A stretch of DNA of 64,000 nt from Lunularia cruciata. Lineage: Eukaryota > Streptophyta > Marchantiopsida > Lunulariales > Lunulariaceae. Position numbers and translations under genes: made by a program. Positions within the stretch are counted from its first letter, which is position 1. Each line of letters begins with the position of its first letter. This document shows positions 24,159 through 34,593 of this stretch, in pieces. The stretch spans positions 54,702,841 to 54,766,840 of the forward strand of contig OX419762.1 of NCBI GenBank assembly GCA_948567375.1, written 5' to 3'. Below the pieces are notes generated by a model. The model saw only the letters and a list, made by a program, of their open reading frames with translations. It was not told the DNA's origin and ran no database searches.

Positions 24159-24671
24159 ATAGTTTATAAACCAACTTGAGGTGTCAAACAGCTCCAGACC
24201 ATACAATGACCACACCTAAAATTCTCCAACTATTCAAGCAAGAAAAGAGAATAAATCAAATCAAACCAAGTTCTAATCGCTCTTCCTTACAACATTTCAT
24301 CTCTTTTCTTTGCTGCAACTCTCTTTGAGTTTCCCTTGCAACCTTTTCACAATTCTCCTTCCTATCTTGTCACAGATCAAAGGCAAAGCCCTTCTCTCAA
24401 AGCACTTCTTCTCTTCTTTGCCCTATCACAGTCAAAGCAAAACTCTTTCTAAAAAATTTCTGCCTCTTCTCTATCCTGTCACAATCAAAACAAAACTCTC
24501 CCTCAAAAGTTTTTGCCTCTTCTGTCTTGTCACAATCAAACCAAACTCTTTCTTGAAATTTTTTTGTCTCTTCTATGTCTTGTCATCGTCAAAACCAAAC
24601 TCTTTCTCAAAAAGTTTCTGCCTCTACTCTCTTTATCTACTCCAGACCTAAACTCTATTCAGTCCAGATAA
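24159..24671 (-). repeat. LTR3 (minus), segment 2, with about 52-bp tandem repeat
   Basis: A pyrimidine-rich plus strand continues the LTR3 interrupted by E. Between about 24420 and 24640 a unit of 51-53 bases (TCAAA-CAAACTCTTTCT ... TCTGCCTCTTCT) occurs four times, starting near 24431, 24484, 24535 and 24588. No coding sequence is supported; the plus-strand open frames are low-complexity Phe/Ser/Leu peptides. Confidence 0.55.
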
Positions 24672-26557
24672 CCTTGTTGAAACCAAATTGAAACCAAATG
24701 GAGAAGAAATAAGTGAAAACCTGTGTTTTGATCAAGCTTGAGAAAGTTGATTTTTTATTGGAGGAAGAAGGACTTGGATTGGATCAAACCTAAAGAAGAT
24801 TACTTCGTATCAAAGGAGGAAGAAGAAGAAGAAGAAGAAGAAGGAGGTCAGACGCAGGAAGAGGGTACTTCACATTGGAATGAAGGTTACAGGTCAAGAT
24901 TATTGTGGAGGCTTTATCTCAATAAAGAAAGGTCCAAATCATGAGTGCTATATTTTGTTGGAAGCGTCCTGTCTAGGGCTTTTTGTTGCCACCAAAATCG
25001 CAAAGATTGGAGGTTTGTAGCAAAAGCTACAAGCATTTGAATTTTTGGGAGTAGATGTACAAAGTAGTTTAGTGTCTTCGGGTTGGTGTCTTTGGGTCTA
25101 TAAGACTTCAGACTTCAGACTTAAGACTTCAAGTTTACATGACTTTGGGTCTAAAGACTTTGCCTCAAGACAAATATGATTCAACCTGAGGTAGTCGGAC
25201 CTCGGAAGTGTAGTGAAGGTGACTTGAGGAATCTTACGAGAGGTATAAGAAGAAGTTAGAGTAAGGAAAGAAGATATTTACAATACCTATGACTTAAATT
25301 TCAGTTCTAATTGAAGATATGATAGAATTAGAAGAGAAATAGCACTAGTGAATGAACCCAAAGTGCAAGATCAAATAGTAAGTGTCTTTGGGTTAGTAAC
25401 ATGAGTGATTAGGGGAAAGTGGGTAGCAAATTGAATGCATAGATATTGTACCCATGCTTTCAATTACAATTCTTGATAAGGACATAGTAAATTTAGTAAA
25501 GGAATTGATGGTAGTTAGACCCAAAGTAAGAGATATAGGAGTGCAGGTTCTTTGGATTTGACATTTGATACTTTAGAGAAGAGTGGGTCAGGAGATAGAG
25601 ATTTAGAAGAAATAACTATGACAGGAATTGTAGATCAGAGTGAAGAAGTAGTAGAATTGGTCAAGGAATTAGTAGTTGTGAAACCCGAGGACAGAGTAGT
25701 AAGTGAAGTTACTTTGGGATTGGAAGCCGAGGAAGAAGTAGACATTGGATTGGAGTAGAAACAAATTTGAGATAAGAAGAGGCAGATATGAAGAGGTGCA
25801 TTGTCATTTTGGATCTGCAGGTAGGAAGAGTTGTTGTAGAACGATATAGTTGTTAGTAATTGTTGTTTGCTTCACTATATAAAGGAGGCATTCACAATCA
25901 TATGTTGTTCAATGCTCATAATTTCTAAGAATAGATAAAGCAAAGTGTTGTGAAGTAGAGCTCGTCATTTGAGCTTAATTTTGAGTATCAACATTGTGTG
26001 TGTGTTTAAGAGTGTTGGGAGAATTTCAAAGTGCAAGTCAGTGTGCTTGTTAGATGTTGGATTCCATAGCCTTGGTCTTCATTATGTGTGTTTGATCCTA
26101 AGTGAAGTGCAATCGGAGCAATGCCTTGATAGATCTGAGAGGAATTGTAGTGTTGGTAATATTCTGCATTTGTGAGTGCAGTGTATAGTTGATGTGAAGC
26201 AATTTTGATCAAGGAAGTTGTGCCTTCAATGGAGGGGTGGAAGACAATTTTGAGGTGAAGTCATTTTGCAATGAAGTGCCTTGTTTGGGAGAATGTGAAT
26301 CATCACAATCAAGATTTGTCTGGACATAAATTTGCTAAGTTGTGATTATGGTGTCTGAATTTGTGACAAGTTGTCAAGATTGTAAGCTTGTTACTCTCTA
26401 CAGGGTGTAGTTGCTACTTGAGAGATTAAAGAAGAAATCAAGAAGAACTACATGTTATTGTTTGACTTCCTATTTGGACATTTCTGACTAGTATCTTTGC
26501 GAGAACAAACTTTACTTACCTGATTAACGCAAAAGTGATATTTGCCGAGTTGTCACA
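24672..26557 (+). repeat. LTR1 copy P (short subfamily), 5' truncated
   Basis: The start (CCTTGTTGAAACCAAATTG) corresponds to base 48 of copy H at 53004, so the first 47 bases are missing. It lacks most of the coiled-coil ORF but keeps its C-terminal tail at 25552-25758 (TLEKSGSGDRDLEE to EVDIGLE and stop). It also has the TATA-like CTATATAAAG at 25874-25883 and the R/U5 end ...GAGTTGTCACA at 26557. A GAA microsatellite lies near 24820-24843. It interrupts the minus-strand LTR3, which resumes at 26558. Confidence 0.75.
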
Positions 26558-26669
26558 AATTTCCTCTCTTCTCTTACCTCTATTTTTGTCTAAGCCAGAC
26601 CACTTCAAAATTTCTGCCTTGTCTCTCTTTGTGCAGTCCAGATCTTCCCCTCAAGGGTTTGTCCAATCC
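26558..26669 (-). repeat. LTR3 (minus), segment 3
   Basis: A 112-base pyrimidine-rich piece (CTCTTCTCTTACCTC, CAAAATTTCTGCC) of the same character as segments 2 and 4. It is bounded by LTR1 P on the left and an LTR2 on the right. Confidence 0.5.
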
Positions 26670-27359
26670 TATAACACCCATTTGTGCATGTGTGTGGTAT
26701 TGTGATATTTAGCTTGGTATTACAAGTACTTGAGAGATATTATTTATATAGAAATAAAGGATAGTTCTATATTAGTCATGATTAGCTAAAGTTAGTCATA
26801 GCTAAGATAGAGGGGACCTTACTTTAGAGGAAGTGGAAAAGATAAGCACCACTATTTTGGATTCTAGTGTGTTGACTTGGTATTATTCCTAGGTGTTTGG
26901 CTTTGAGGAAAGAGTTGAAAACTCTTGGGCCCGCAAGCCTTTTTGTTTTGAATTCTTCTATAGTCCAAGGATAGCCCATGTGAAGGAATCCTTGACTTAG
27001 TGGTTGGGTCAAGATAAGATCACATGCTTAGAGGAATATGCCCATGTGAATGGATATTCCTTTCTACTTTTTGACTTTACTTGACTTTTATCCTAGTAAC
27101 TTGAGTAACTCTAGTAATTAGTAACTTTGGTATATAACTATTTCACAAGTATATAAACAAGGGGTGAGGAGGTACTCATCATCCTTTCATTTGCAATTAT
27201 CTCTCTCATTGAGTTCTTTGGTGAGCAATGCCTTGAGTCTTGGAGTGTTAGCCTTGGAGGATTATGATGGAGTTGGGGTTCCTTCCCTTCTTAGTCCATG
27301 GTGCAGTACCATAATAGCCATCTGAGGTTCATCTTGAGTGAGAGACAGGCCGGTTCATA
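26670..27359 (+). repeat. LTR2 solo LTR
   Basis: A 690-bp unit starting TATAACACCCATTTG and ending CCGGTTCATA, matching the 5' LTR at 48575-49261 throughout. The promoter region reads CAAGTATATAAACAAGG at about 27148-27162. No primer-binding site or internal sequence follows. GTCCA occurs just right of the unit and also on its left, four bases outside the apparent start, a possible target duplication. It lies inside the minus-strand LTR3. Confidence 0.8.
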
Positions 27360-27934
27360 GTCCAGACCTCACTTTGAGATTTCTTCCTGCTTGTACCTCT
27401 TGCACAAAACCTCCGTTTTCATTCCTATCCTTTTCTAGTTCAAAGACAAAACCTTCTTCCTCTCAAAACCTTCTCTCTCCTCACTATTTGTCTGTCCAAG
27501 CAGCAAGCTCCATCTCCTTCAAAAATCTCTCTCTCTATCTTGGCAGTCTCCAAATCCAAACCTTCTTTCTCTCAAAGCCTTCTCCTTTGTCTCTGCTAGG
27601 CCCCTACCTTTCTTCAAAACTCTCTCTCTCTTGATGCTTTTCTCCTTCCTTTCCTATCACAAAACCCCTATAGAGCTTTCTCTTGTCAAAACCCCTATTT
27701 CCTCACAAGAATTTTCTTGACCAGACCCTAATCCCCTTTGAGAGTTCCTCCTTTGACACTTCACACCCTTGTCACTCAAAATCCTCAATTCCTTATCTTC
27801 TGCACTCTCAAAAAGCCCTCCATGTCTCCCTTCCAATTTCTTCTTGTGTTTGTGAAAACCCTTCTTGTGAAAACCCTTCCTCACTTGACATTTTCCAAGA
27901 ATTCACCTCTACCAAGACCTTTGAAATCTCTCTT
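27360..27934 (-). repeat. LTR3 (minus), segment 4
   Basis: A pyrimidine-rich stretch with many TTCTCTCAAA-type repeats. It continues after LTR1 copy G at 41616 with the same composition. No gene is supported; the open frames on either strand are low-complexity. Confidence 0.5.
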
Positions 27935-29927
27935 TGTGACAACCTAGCAAATATCACTTTTGCGGTAATCACGTAAGTAAAGTTTGTTCCCATTGAGATA
28001 CGAGTCAGAAATGTCTAAATACAGAGTCAAACAATAACAATGTAGTTCTTCTTGAGTTCTTCTTTAATCTCTCAGGTAGAAACCACACCTAGAAGAGAGT
28101 AACAAGCACTGATTCACAATCTTGTCACAGATTAACACTCCTTAATCACAACACCTTCAATTCTTTCCAAACAATCATGATTGTGATGATTTGGGCTCTC
28201 CCAAAAATGGCACTTCATAGCAAAACAACTAAGCCTCAGAATTGTGTTCCACCCTTCCATTGAAGGCACAACTTCCTCGATCTAAATTGCTTCACATCAA
28301 CTTCGCATTGCACTCACAAATGCATAATACTACCAACACTACAATTCCTCTCAGATTTGTCAAGGCATTGCTTTGATTGCACTTCACTCAGGATCAAACA
28401 CACAGAGTAAAGATCAAGGTTGCGGAATCCAACATCCAACAAGCACACTGACTTGCACTTCAAATTTCTCCACACATTCACAAGCACAAACACAAAGTTG
28501 ATACTCCAAATCAAGCTCAAGCAATGAGCACTGCTTCATAGCACTTTGCTTTATCTATTCTCAAAAATTATGAGCACTGAACAACAATTTCATGCAAATG
28601 CCATTGTTAAATAGTGAAGCAAATGATAGTTCTAACAGAAATACTGTTTCCTAACAACTCTACAAACTTGCATATCCAAAATGACAATGCACCTATTCCT
28701 CTCTACCTCTTCCTATCTCAAATCTGTTACTAATCCGAACCGATGTCTACTTTATCATTGGCTTTCAAACCCAATCCCAAAGTAACTTCACTTCCTACTA
28801 CTCTTTCCTTGGGTTTCATAACTCCTACATCTTCTACCAAATCTAATAGTTCTCTTTCTTGATCTGAAATTTCACTAGTGGGCAATCTATCTAACTCCTT
28901 ATCTCCGGACCAACTCTTCTCTAATGTCTCCAATGGTAACTCCAAAGACATTTGTTCTCCTTTGTCTACTTTGGGTTTTGCTCTAACATCTTTCCGAAGT
29001 TTATCTATCTCTCATTTTACTAAGTCTAATCTGATTGTGATATTGTCTTCTACCTCTAATATCTTCCTATCTACACGAGTTCTGAGACTAATAAACAACG
29101 CGTTCAAATCGGTGTTCTTCACATGTCTCTTCCTTGTCTCTTGCACCAACAACTTCAACTTGTGCAACCTTGTCTCCTCAATACGCACACTGGCCTTTGT
29201 ACTCAACATTGCATTCATCCTAATTACAATTTCCTTCAATGGCTCTAGTCTCATCTTCCTTTCTCGCTCCTGATCTGCAAGCCAATCCTCTCGGTACATT
29301 GCCAATTTTGCTTCAAGCTTGGCTTTCACAACTTCCTTCTCCTTCTCCTTCTATACAATTTTGTCCTCCTGATTACAAAGTAACTCTCGCAATCTGTCTT
29401 CCTCTCTATATCTCACTGTCAACTCTCTTTGCCACAGTTGCTTCTTCTCTTCTACACTCTCAATCACCCTATTGAGCTCTTGTTCCTTCTCTACTACTCT
29501 TGCCATAGCATGAATAATTTCTAGTCTCGAATCAGCAAATTGCTGCTTCAAGATCTCATATTCAGCAATTTGTCTCTCCTTTGCTATGGCACTCTGCTTC
29601 ACAAGTTCCTCTCAATACCTTGCTTCTCTCCTCAAGTTTTCTACCACTTGACTCTACACTACTGCATCCACTTGTAGTACTTCCCTTTCCTCCTCACCTC
29701 GGATTATACTCTTCTTCAACTCCGAGTTCTCTTCTTCTAATTGTGCTAACACCTGCAATACAATCTTCACCTCCGGACACTTTAACTGCATCTCCTTCTT
29801 CTTGTGTTCCAATTTCACCAACAAAGGACACACAACTTCGCACAAGTACTCCACTCCGTCACTCGTGACTACTTCAACTTGCGGAGTGATCTCCTTCTTT
29901 ACCTCTTCTTCTCTCGGTACTTGCCTT
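27935..29927 (-). repeat. LTR1 copy G, left segment
   Basis: This is the 3' half of a minus-strand LTR1 ending TGTGACAACC (complement) at 27935. CTCTT at 27930-27934 matches CTCTT at 41616-41620 exactly. It is interrupted at 29928 by the methyltransferase retrotransposon and resumes at 39832, giving a total LTR length of about 3.77 kb, equal to copy F. Confidence 0.9.
28730..29854 (-). pseudogene. LTR1-borne ORF, copy G, coiled-coil half
   Basis: Three long minus-strand pieces (29654-29854, 29351-29602, 29012-29329) encode the coiled coil: VVCPLLVKLEHKKKEMQLK, then ILKQQFADSRLEIIHAMARV, then LADQERERKMRLEPLKEIV and KLLVQETRKRHVKNTDLNAL. The tail at 28730-28951 ends KVDIGSD and a stop. Charged heptad-like sequence with few Pro/Gly residues supports an extended coiled coil. 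Small frame breaks separate the pieces. The N-terminal half is at 40108-41136, on the far side of the inserted element. Confidence 0.75.
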
Positions 29928-30376
29928 TGTCACGCCATTTGTAGTTCCGCATCTAGATGCTCGGACATTGGAGTTCCAATGATGGTAGTTAGAGTTATTC
30001 TAGCTGTTTCTCAGGGACTACTTTCCGACGGTTAGATTTCATGTTTGGGGTACTGACTTCACGGTGGGGCCCACCGTCACTTTGCACCGTTTGCACCATC
30101 GAGTGTGCTGTCAGCGGGACCGTTAGGGTTTCAGGGCTAGCTCGAGTCCAGGGGGTATAGTTTTGAAGTGAGCTCTAGAGAGCTCACTTCTCTGATGTTG
30201 AGCCTTCGAGTTCCTGGCTATGGTGGACAGAGGCCGGCAAGCGTCACCTGGATTCTCTATGCTTGAGTGGGTGTGGCTTGACTGTAATCAGTGCCCAGTT
30301 GTTGGCAGTTTATAGAGTGACAGATCAAGTACTGATCTGAGTTGAGTTGAGTTGAGAGTGTTAAGCAATCTGATTA
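29928..30376 (+). repeat. Terminal repeat segment B, left copy
   Basis: This segment starts TGTCACGCCATTTG and ends GCAATCTGATTA. It matches 39276-39724 without gaps (constant offset 9348). It contains two hairpin-forming sequences: ACGGTGGG-G-CCCACCGT near 30060 and a 12-bp inverted repeat with a 2-base spacer at 30167-30192. The A segment, which precedes B at the right end, is absent here. Confidence 0.9.
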
Positions 30377-31666
30377 CATCAGAGAAGTGAAGTCAGGGGG
30401 AAATCGGGTGCAAGAACGTTGAGTGTTGGTGGTATCTCCAAGCTCGGTGGATCGTGGTAGCTCGATTCAGGTTCTGTGTTTCCCTAGTGTGCAGAAGCTC
30501 GTGTAGTTGATGCAAATTTGGCAGTTAGGCGGACGGTGTGCGGAAGCGTTGGCCAAATTTCGAGCAAAGAAGGAGCAATTTTCGAGCAGTGTTGTGATTT
30601 TGAGCTCAGGAGGTGAAGGCAAGACCAATTTGCTACGAGTTGGGCTCAGAAAGTGAAATTGAAGGTGGAGTTGGAAAGCTCTTCTCATGAAATTGTGATT
30701 TGGAAAAACCCGTTTTGTCAATTTGGCTCGAGTGGAAAGTTAGCGGGGGATTTGGCGGACATCCATCTTTAGGGTTTACGTCAGATTTTACGCCAGATTT
30801 ACATCAGATTCTGGGCCAGAATTGGAGGAGTTTCGCTGTTTGGCCAGATTTGGAGAAGTTTCGCTAGTTTGGAGGAGTTTCGTAGATTTGGAGAAGTTTC
30901 ACCAATTTTGGAGGAGGTTCGAAGTGGCAACAAGAAAGGCCTCATTTGGCTTTTAGAGGCTTCGAGGCATAGGGCTGTGGGCTATGAGAGGCTACGAAGG
31001 CCTAGAAGGGCCAGCAAGCCAGCTTGCTGGCGTGAGGCTAGCTAGTTTAGTGTAGATCTTGGTCATTGGTTGGCAAAATCTGCCTTTCTTGCTAGATTGT
31101 GCGCAACAGGGTTTGACCCCTAGATCTCTTGTTCATAGACTGGTGCCCTAGCCAACTGGTCCACCCTCACTTGTTGTCATAGTGACTGTGCCACTGTTAT
31201 CTATACACATGTAACTTTGGCTAGGAGAGGCAGTTTGATCCCATTCTTGGTGATCCTGGTAGCTTAGGACTTAGATACAAACTACTCTTATGTCAAATGC
31301 CAAATGGTGGCAGAGTCAGTCCCGTGTTATGTTATGAGATGGAGGGTTTTTGTTTAGATTTCTTGTGATTGGATCCCCTCCATTCTCTACTTCCTGTTTG
31401 TGCACCACGTTTGTGTGAGGTGCCTTGACTTTTGAGCGTTGGTGCTCTGGTGTGCTCTCGATGGTGAGGCTGGAGTGATGACCAGTCAGACTACCTTTGT
31501 TTCTCTTCGGTGAGGCAAGAAGTGATGACCTGCAGACCGTGAGAGTGCGTGTTATGATGGCAGGTTACAGGTTGCCTTCCCCTAGTGTAGTTATCTCGGT
31601 TAGAGTTACATTAGTGGGTGGTGTCTAGTTGGTGTTGGCACTTGGTGGGGCACTTGCAGTTGCGAC
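30377..31666 (+). other. 5' leader of the methyltransferase element
   Basis: About 1.3 kb without a convincing coding sequence. A TGGTATCTCCAAGCTC at about 30428 shares its first seven bases with the initiator-Met tRNA primer-binding site (TGGTATCAGAGC) and then diverges, so a primer-binding site is possible but unproven. A block of TTTGGAGAAGTTTCG-like repeats lies near 30820-30920. A tRNA-like stretch on the minus strand lies near 31100-31166. Confidence 0.6.
31100..31166 (-). other. tRNA-like sequence in the element's leader
   Basis: Read on the minus strand this stretch has an A-box-like TGGACCAGTTGGC (31151-31163) and a B-box-like AGGGGTCAAACCCT (31108-31121) at a tRNA-like distance. 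Between them lies CTATGAAC, resembling an anticodon loop. I could not fold a clean anticodon stem or acceptor stem, so it is more likely a tRNA-derived fragment or an internal pol III promoter relic than a functional tRNA. Confidence 0.4.
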
Positions 31667-32710
31667 TTGCGGTTGCAGTTGGTGGTTCGGGTTTGTTGTT
31701 GCAGCTACGTGGTCACGACGGAGTTCTTTGGAGATTCTAGAGGAGTTAGCCCTGCAATACGCAGTGGGTTTACTCGGAGTGGTGCTCGGTATCAGCCTGT
31801 ATCTCAGGTCCCAGTGAGGGAGGAGATTGACTCTGAGTTGGAGTTTGACACAGGAGTTGATTCAGTTGAGAGTGCACTTGGTGTGTCCGCACCGTTGTTG
31901 TGGGACATGGACGAGATTTATGGGGCCTCCAAAGGGCCTAGGCGTTACTCTGGTATAGTGGGTACTATTGAGTTGGATGATTTCATCCAGGAGTTCGATA
32001 GTTGGTGTGATCTGCAGCAAATGCGGAACCCGACTTTGTTCACACCCTTCATGGCATGGAAGGGGTTGTTTCAGCACTTGGAGGGTCCACCGATGGACGA
32101 CTACCATGAGTTCAAGAGAGCTCATTTGGAGGAGATTGAGTTATGGAGACAGTATTGGTCTCCTCAATATGTCTCCATCACTTCAGGCTCGGTGGCCAGG
32201 AGTAGATCGGCTGTACCTATGAGTTCTAGCTCGAGTAGTGTGGGTGGAGCTACTGGAGGTGCACTAGCTGGAGATAGTGCTACTACGAGTGGAGGTACCG
32301 CTGCAGGAGGTGGTGTGGTATCGGGGTTTAACCCCATGGTTGAGTTCTTCCTATGTTTGAGGCAGAACTACCAGGGAGTGCGGACTGACAAGCTGAGGAG
32401 CTTGCAGGAGTTCCAGCGGAAGGCTGGAGAGAGCCTACGCGAGGCATACACTCACATGAGGCGGCTGATCAGTTTCACTCAGGGAGTTACTGAGGCCCAG
32501 GCAGTCCAGTTTTGGTATGGGATACTGGACAGGGAGTTGCGACGTAGAATTTGTGATGCTACGTTGTTGCAGGCTACTTTGCCCACTTTGGCGGTAGTCT
32601 TTGGTTTGGCTGAGCGTATTGAGCTCAACATGGTGGAGGAGAGAGTGGTGACAGCTGGATTTGGTAGAGAGACCTCATCCACGGTTGTGACTTCTTCTAG
32701 AGTGCAGTAG
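31667..32710 (+). pseudogene. Gag of the methyltransferase element
   Basis: The frame is open from 31667 to the TAG at 32708-32710. The first in-frame ATG is at 31907 (MDEIYG); the original start may lie upstream and have decayed. After an acidic N-terminal part, a Ser/Gly-rich linker (about 32220-32320) leads to the gag core at 32335-32660. That core reads LRSLQEFQRKAGESLREAY, RRLISFTQGVTEAQAV and FGLAERIELNMVEER, typical of the capsid region of gypsy polyproteins. The same frame continues past three stops (32708, 32735, 32750) into the zinc knuckles at 32846, so Gag and Pol formed one long frame. Confidence 0.8.
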
Positions 32711-34593
32711 AGTGCACCACGCCCAGTTGGTTTTTGAGGACAGGGTGGATAGCCCAGATCCTATGGAGCGAGTGGAGGGCCTAGTGGAGTTAGACCCTTA
32801 CCCTCATTTTCGGGTCAGCAGCAGCCAGTGAGTGGTGGTGTTGCTTGTTGGACTTGTGGTGGACCTCACCATAGGAGAGAGTGTACTCAGGGCAGCGGAC
32901 CTGATACCTCTGGTGCATCACAGCCAGCACAGAGGCAGTGTGAGCACTGCCACAGATTTGGTCACACTAGTGACCGGTGTTTTGACCTACACCCGGAGTT
33001 ACGGAGTGGTAGGGCTGCTATGGCAGGTAGTAGAGGAGCTCCAGTTCATGGAGGACAAGGTGGTAGAGGTGGTGGTAGAGGATCTACACCTAGTAGGGGT
33101 GCAGTACCTGCCCTTACTTCTGACACAGCTATGGCTACTCGGATTGAGCAGTTGGAGCAGAGATTGGCTAGTATGGCTATTGCTCATAGGAGATCAGATT
33201 CAGGTGCTGAGGCTTCCACCTCATATGCTGGTGATAGAGATGCTTTGGACTTCATGTGCGGAGCAGCACAGGTGGATGCATCTGCAGCAGTGACTAGGAG
33301 TGCAGTACGTGCTCCAGAGCCTAGAGGAGCATCAGTGGAGTTGGACCCACAGAGAGGAGAGGTTGGGAGACAGGTCAGACTTCCCCAGTCTTTCACGCTA
33401 TCTGAGGCATTGCAGACAACATCCATGGTTCCTAGACGTCCCAATGCAGGTGTGGTAGGTGGTGATGGAGTACCTGCTAGTCAGCCACCTGCTACTACAC
33501 AGACTGAGTCTAGCATGATGTTGGGGGCGGCTCAGCTGATTATGCAGCATCCTTTATTTTCAGCCAGTGACATGTTTACATTGGGAGTTGACCCAGCCCC
33601 AGTGTTCCGGTTGGCTGCCACGTTGTGTGAGAGTAGGGATGGTGCAGTTCCTACTACTAGAGCAGAGGTGGTTGGTAGTGGAGCTGACTTGGTTGAGGAG
33701 CATGGGATCCGTTCAGCGACCAGTGGTTTATGGCTGGCAGCAGCGGCTAGACTGGAGGAGTTGCCAGCTAGACCGGCCTTTGAGAGAGCGCGGTTTACAC
33801 CTGGTGTTGTCCTATTGGATAACCAAAGGGGGATCTTTCGTTTGGTAGGACCTTCAGGGAAGGTCTATACACCACAGAGAGTCTTGTTAGACTCTGGTGC
33901 GCAGCCCCTTATGTTGGGGAAGGCTGCAGTTGTTGGTCTGGAGTTACAGAAGACCGATGTGGAGAGGTGTCCATTTCAGATCCAGACATCTCTTGGTGGT
34001 GGTTCGACACAGTACATCACACATGGAGAGCTTGTTGTCCAGGTTCAGCCTGGTCATCCGACTGATAGCTCGGTGGTGAGAGCTCAGGCTATTGCGACGA
34101 TAGCTGAGTCCTATGATGTGCTAGTTGGGGGAGCAGTGTTATACCCTATGGGTTTCAGTATTGACTATTGGGAGGAGACAACCTCTTATAGACCTGGTTG
34201 GCAGTCTGGTGAGGGACGGGTATGTCGCCTACCAATACGCTTTAGTAGTGGCAGTCTTGGCTCACTACAGTCCGGGACCATGGCAACATCAGTTTTGGCT
34301 TTCAGCGGTGCAGTTACTTGGCCTGGTGACTTGTTGGAGGGGAACGCCCATGCAGAGGATACTCCAGTACCAGAGGAGATCACTCGGCTATGGAGTACGA
34401 GTGGGATTGTTCCATCCACCTTGGATGTTCCATTGTGGAGTTCAGAGGAGGCATTGCAGCAGCATGCAGATCAGTTGGTGCAGCAGGCTTGGAGTGGAGC
34501 CTTCGTACCATCAGGGGATGAGTGTGAGGATGAGCCTCCAGAGGCGATTGCTTTGACACCTCTGGATACCACACTCATTGCTTGGCAGTACCC
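32711..34593 (+). pseudogene. Nucleocapsid knuckles and aspartic protease
   Basis: From 32828 the frame is open. Two zinc knuckles follow each other: CWTCGGPHHRREC at about 32846 (slightly irregular spacing) and CEHCHRFGHTSDRC at 32939-32980, a canonical CX2CX4HX4C. These bind the genomic RNA during packaging. A low-complexity Gly/Ser/Ala linker follows, then the aspartic protease with LLDSGAQPLMLG (DSGA codons at 33890-33901) and the later MGFSIDYWEE region. The protease would process the polyprotein. The frame continues without a stop into the methyltransferase, so the two were translated as one chain. Confidence 0.85.

Noticed and set aside
31629-32222. Alternative starts or a separate short gene before gag
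   Set aside because: Frames here either start at non-ATG codons or overlap the Gag frame; only the Gag frame leads into recognised domains.
32832-34556. Several plus-strand frames of 77-153 codons overlapping gag-pol in other frames
   Set aside because: They overlap the recognised knuckle, protease and linker frame and show no family motif; they are out-of-frame readings of Gly/Ser-rich sequence.
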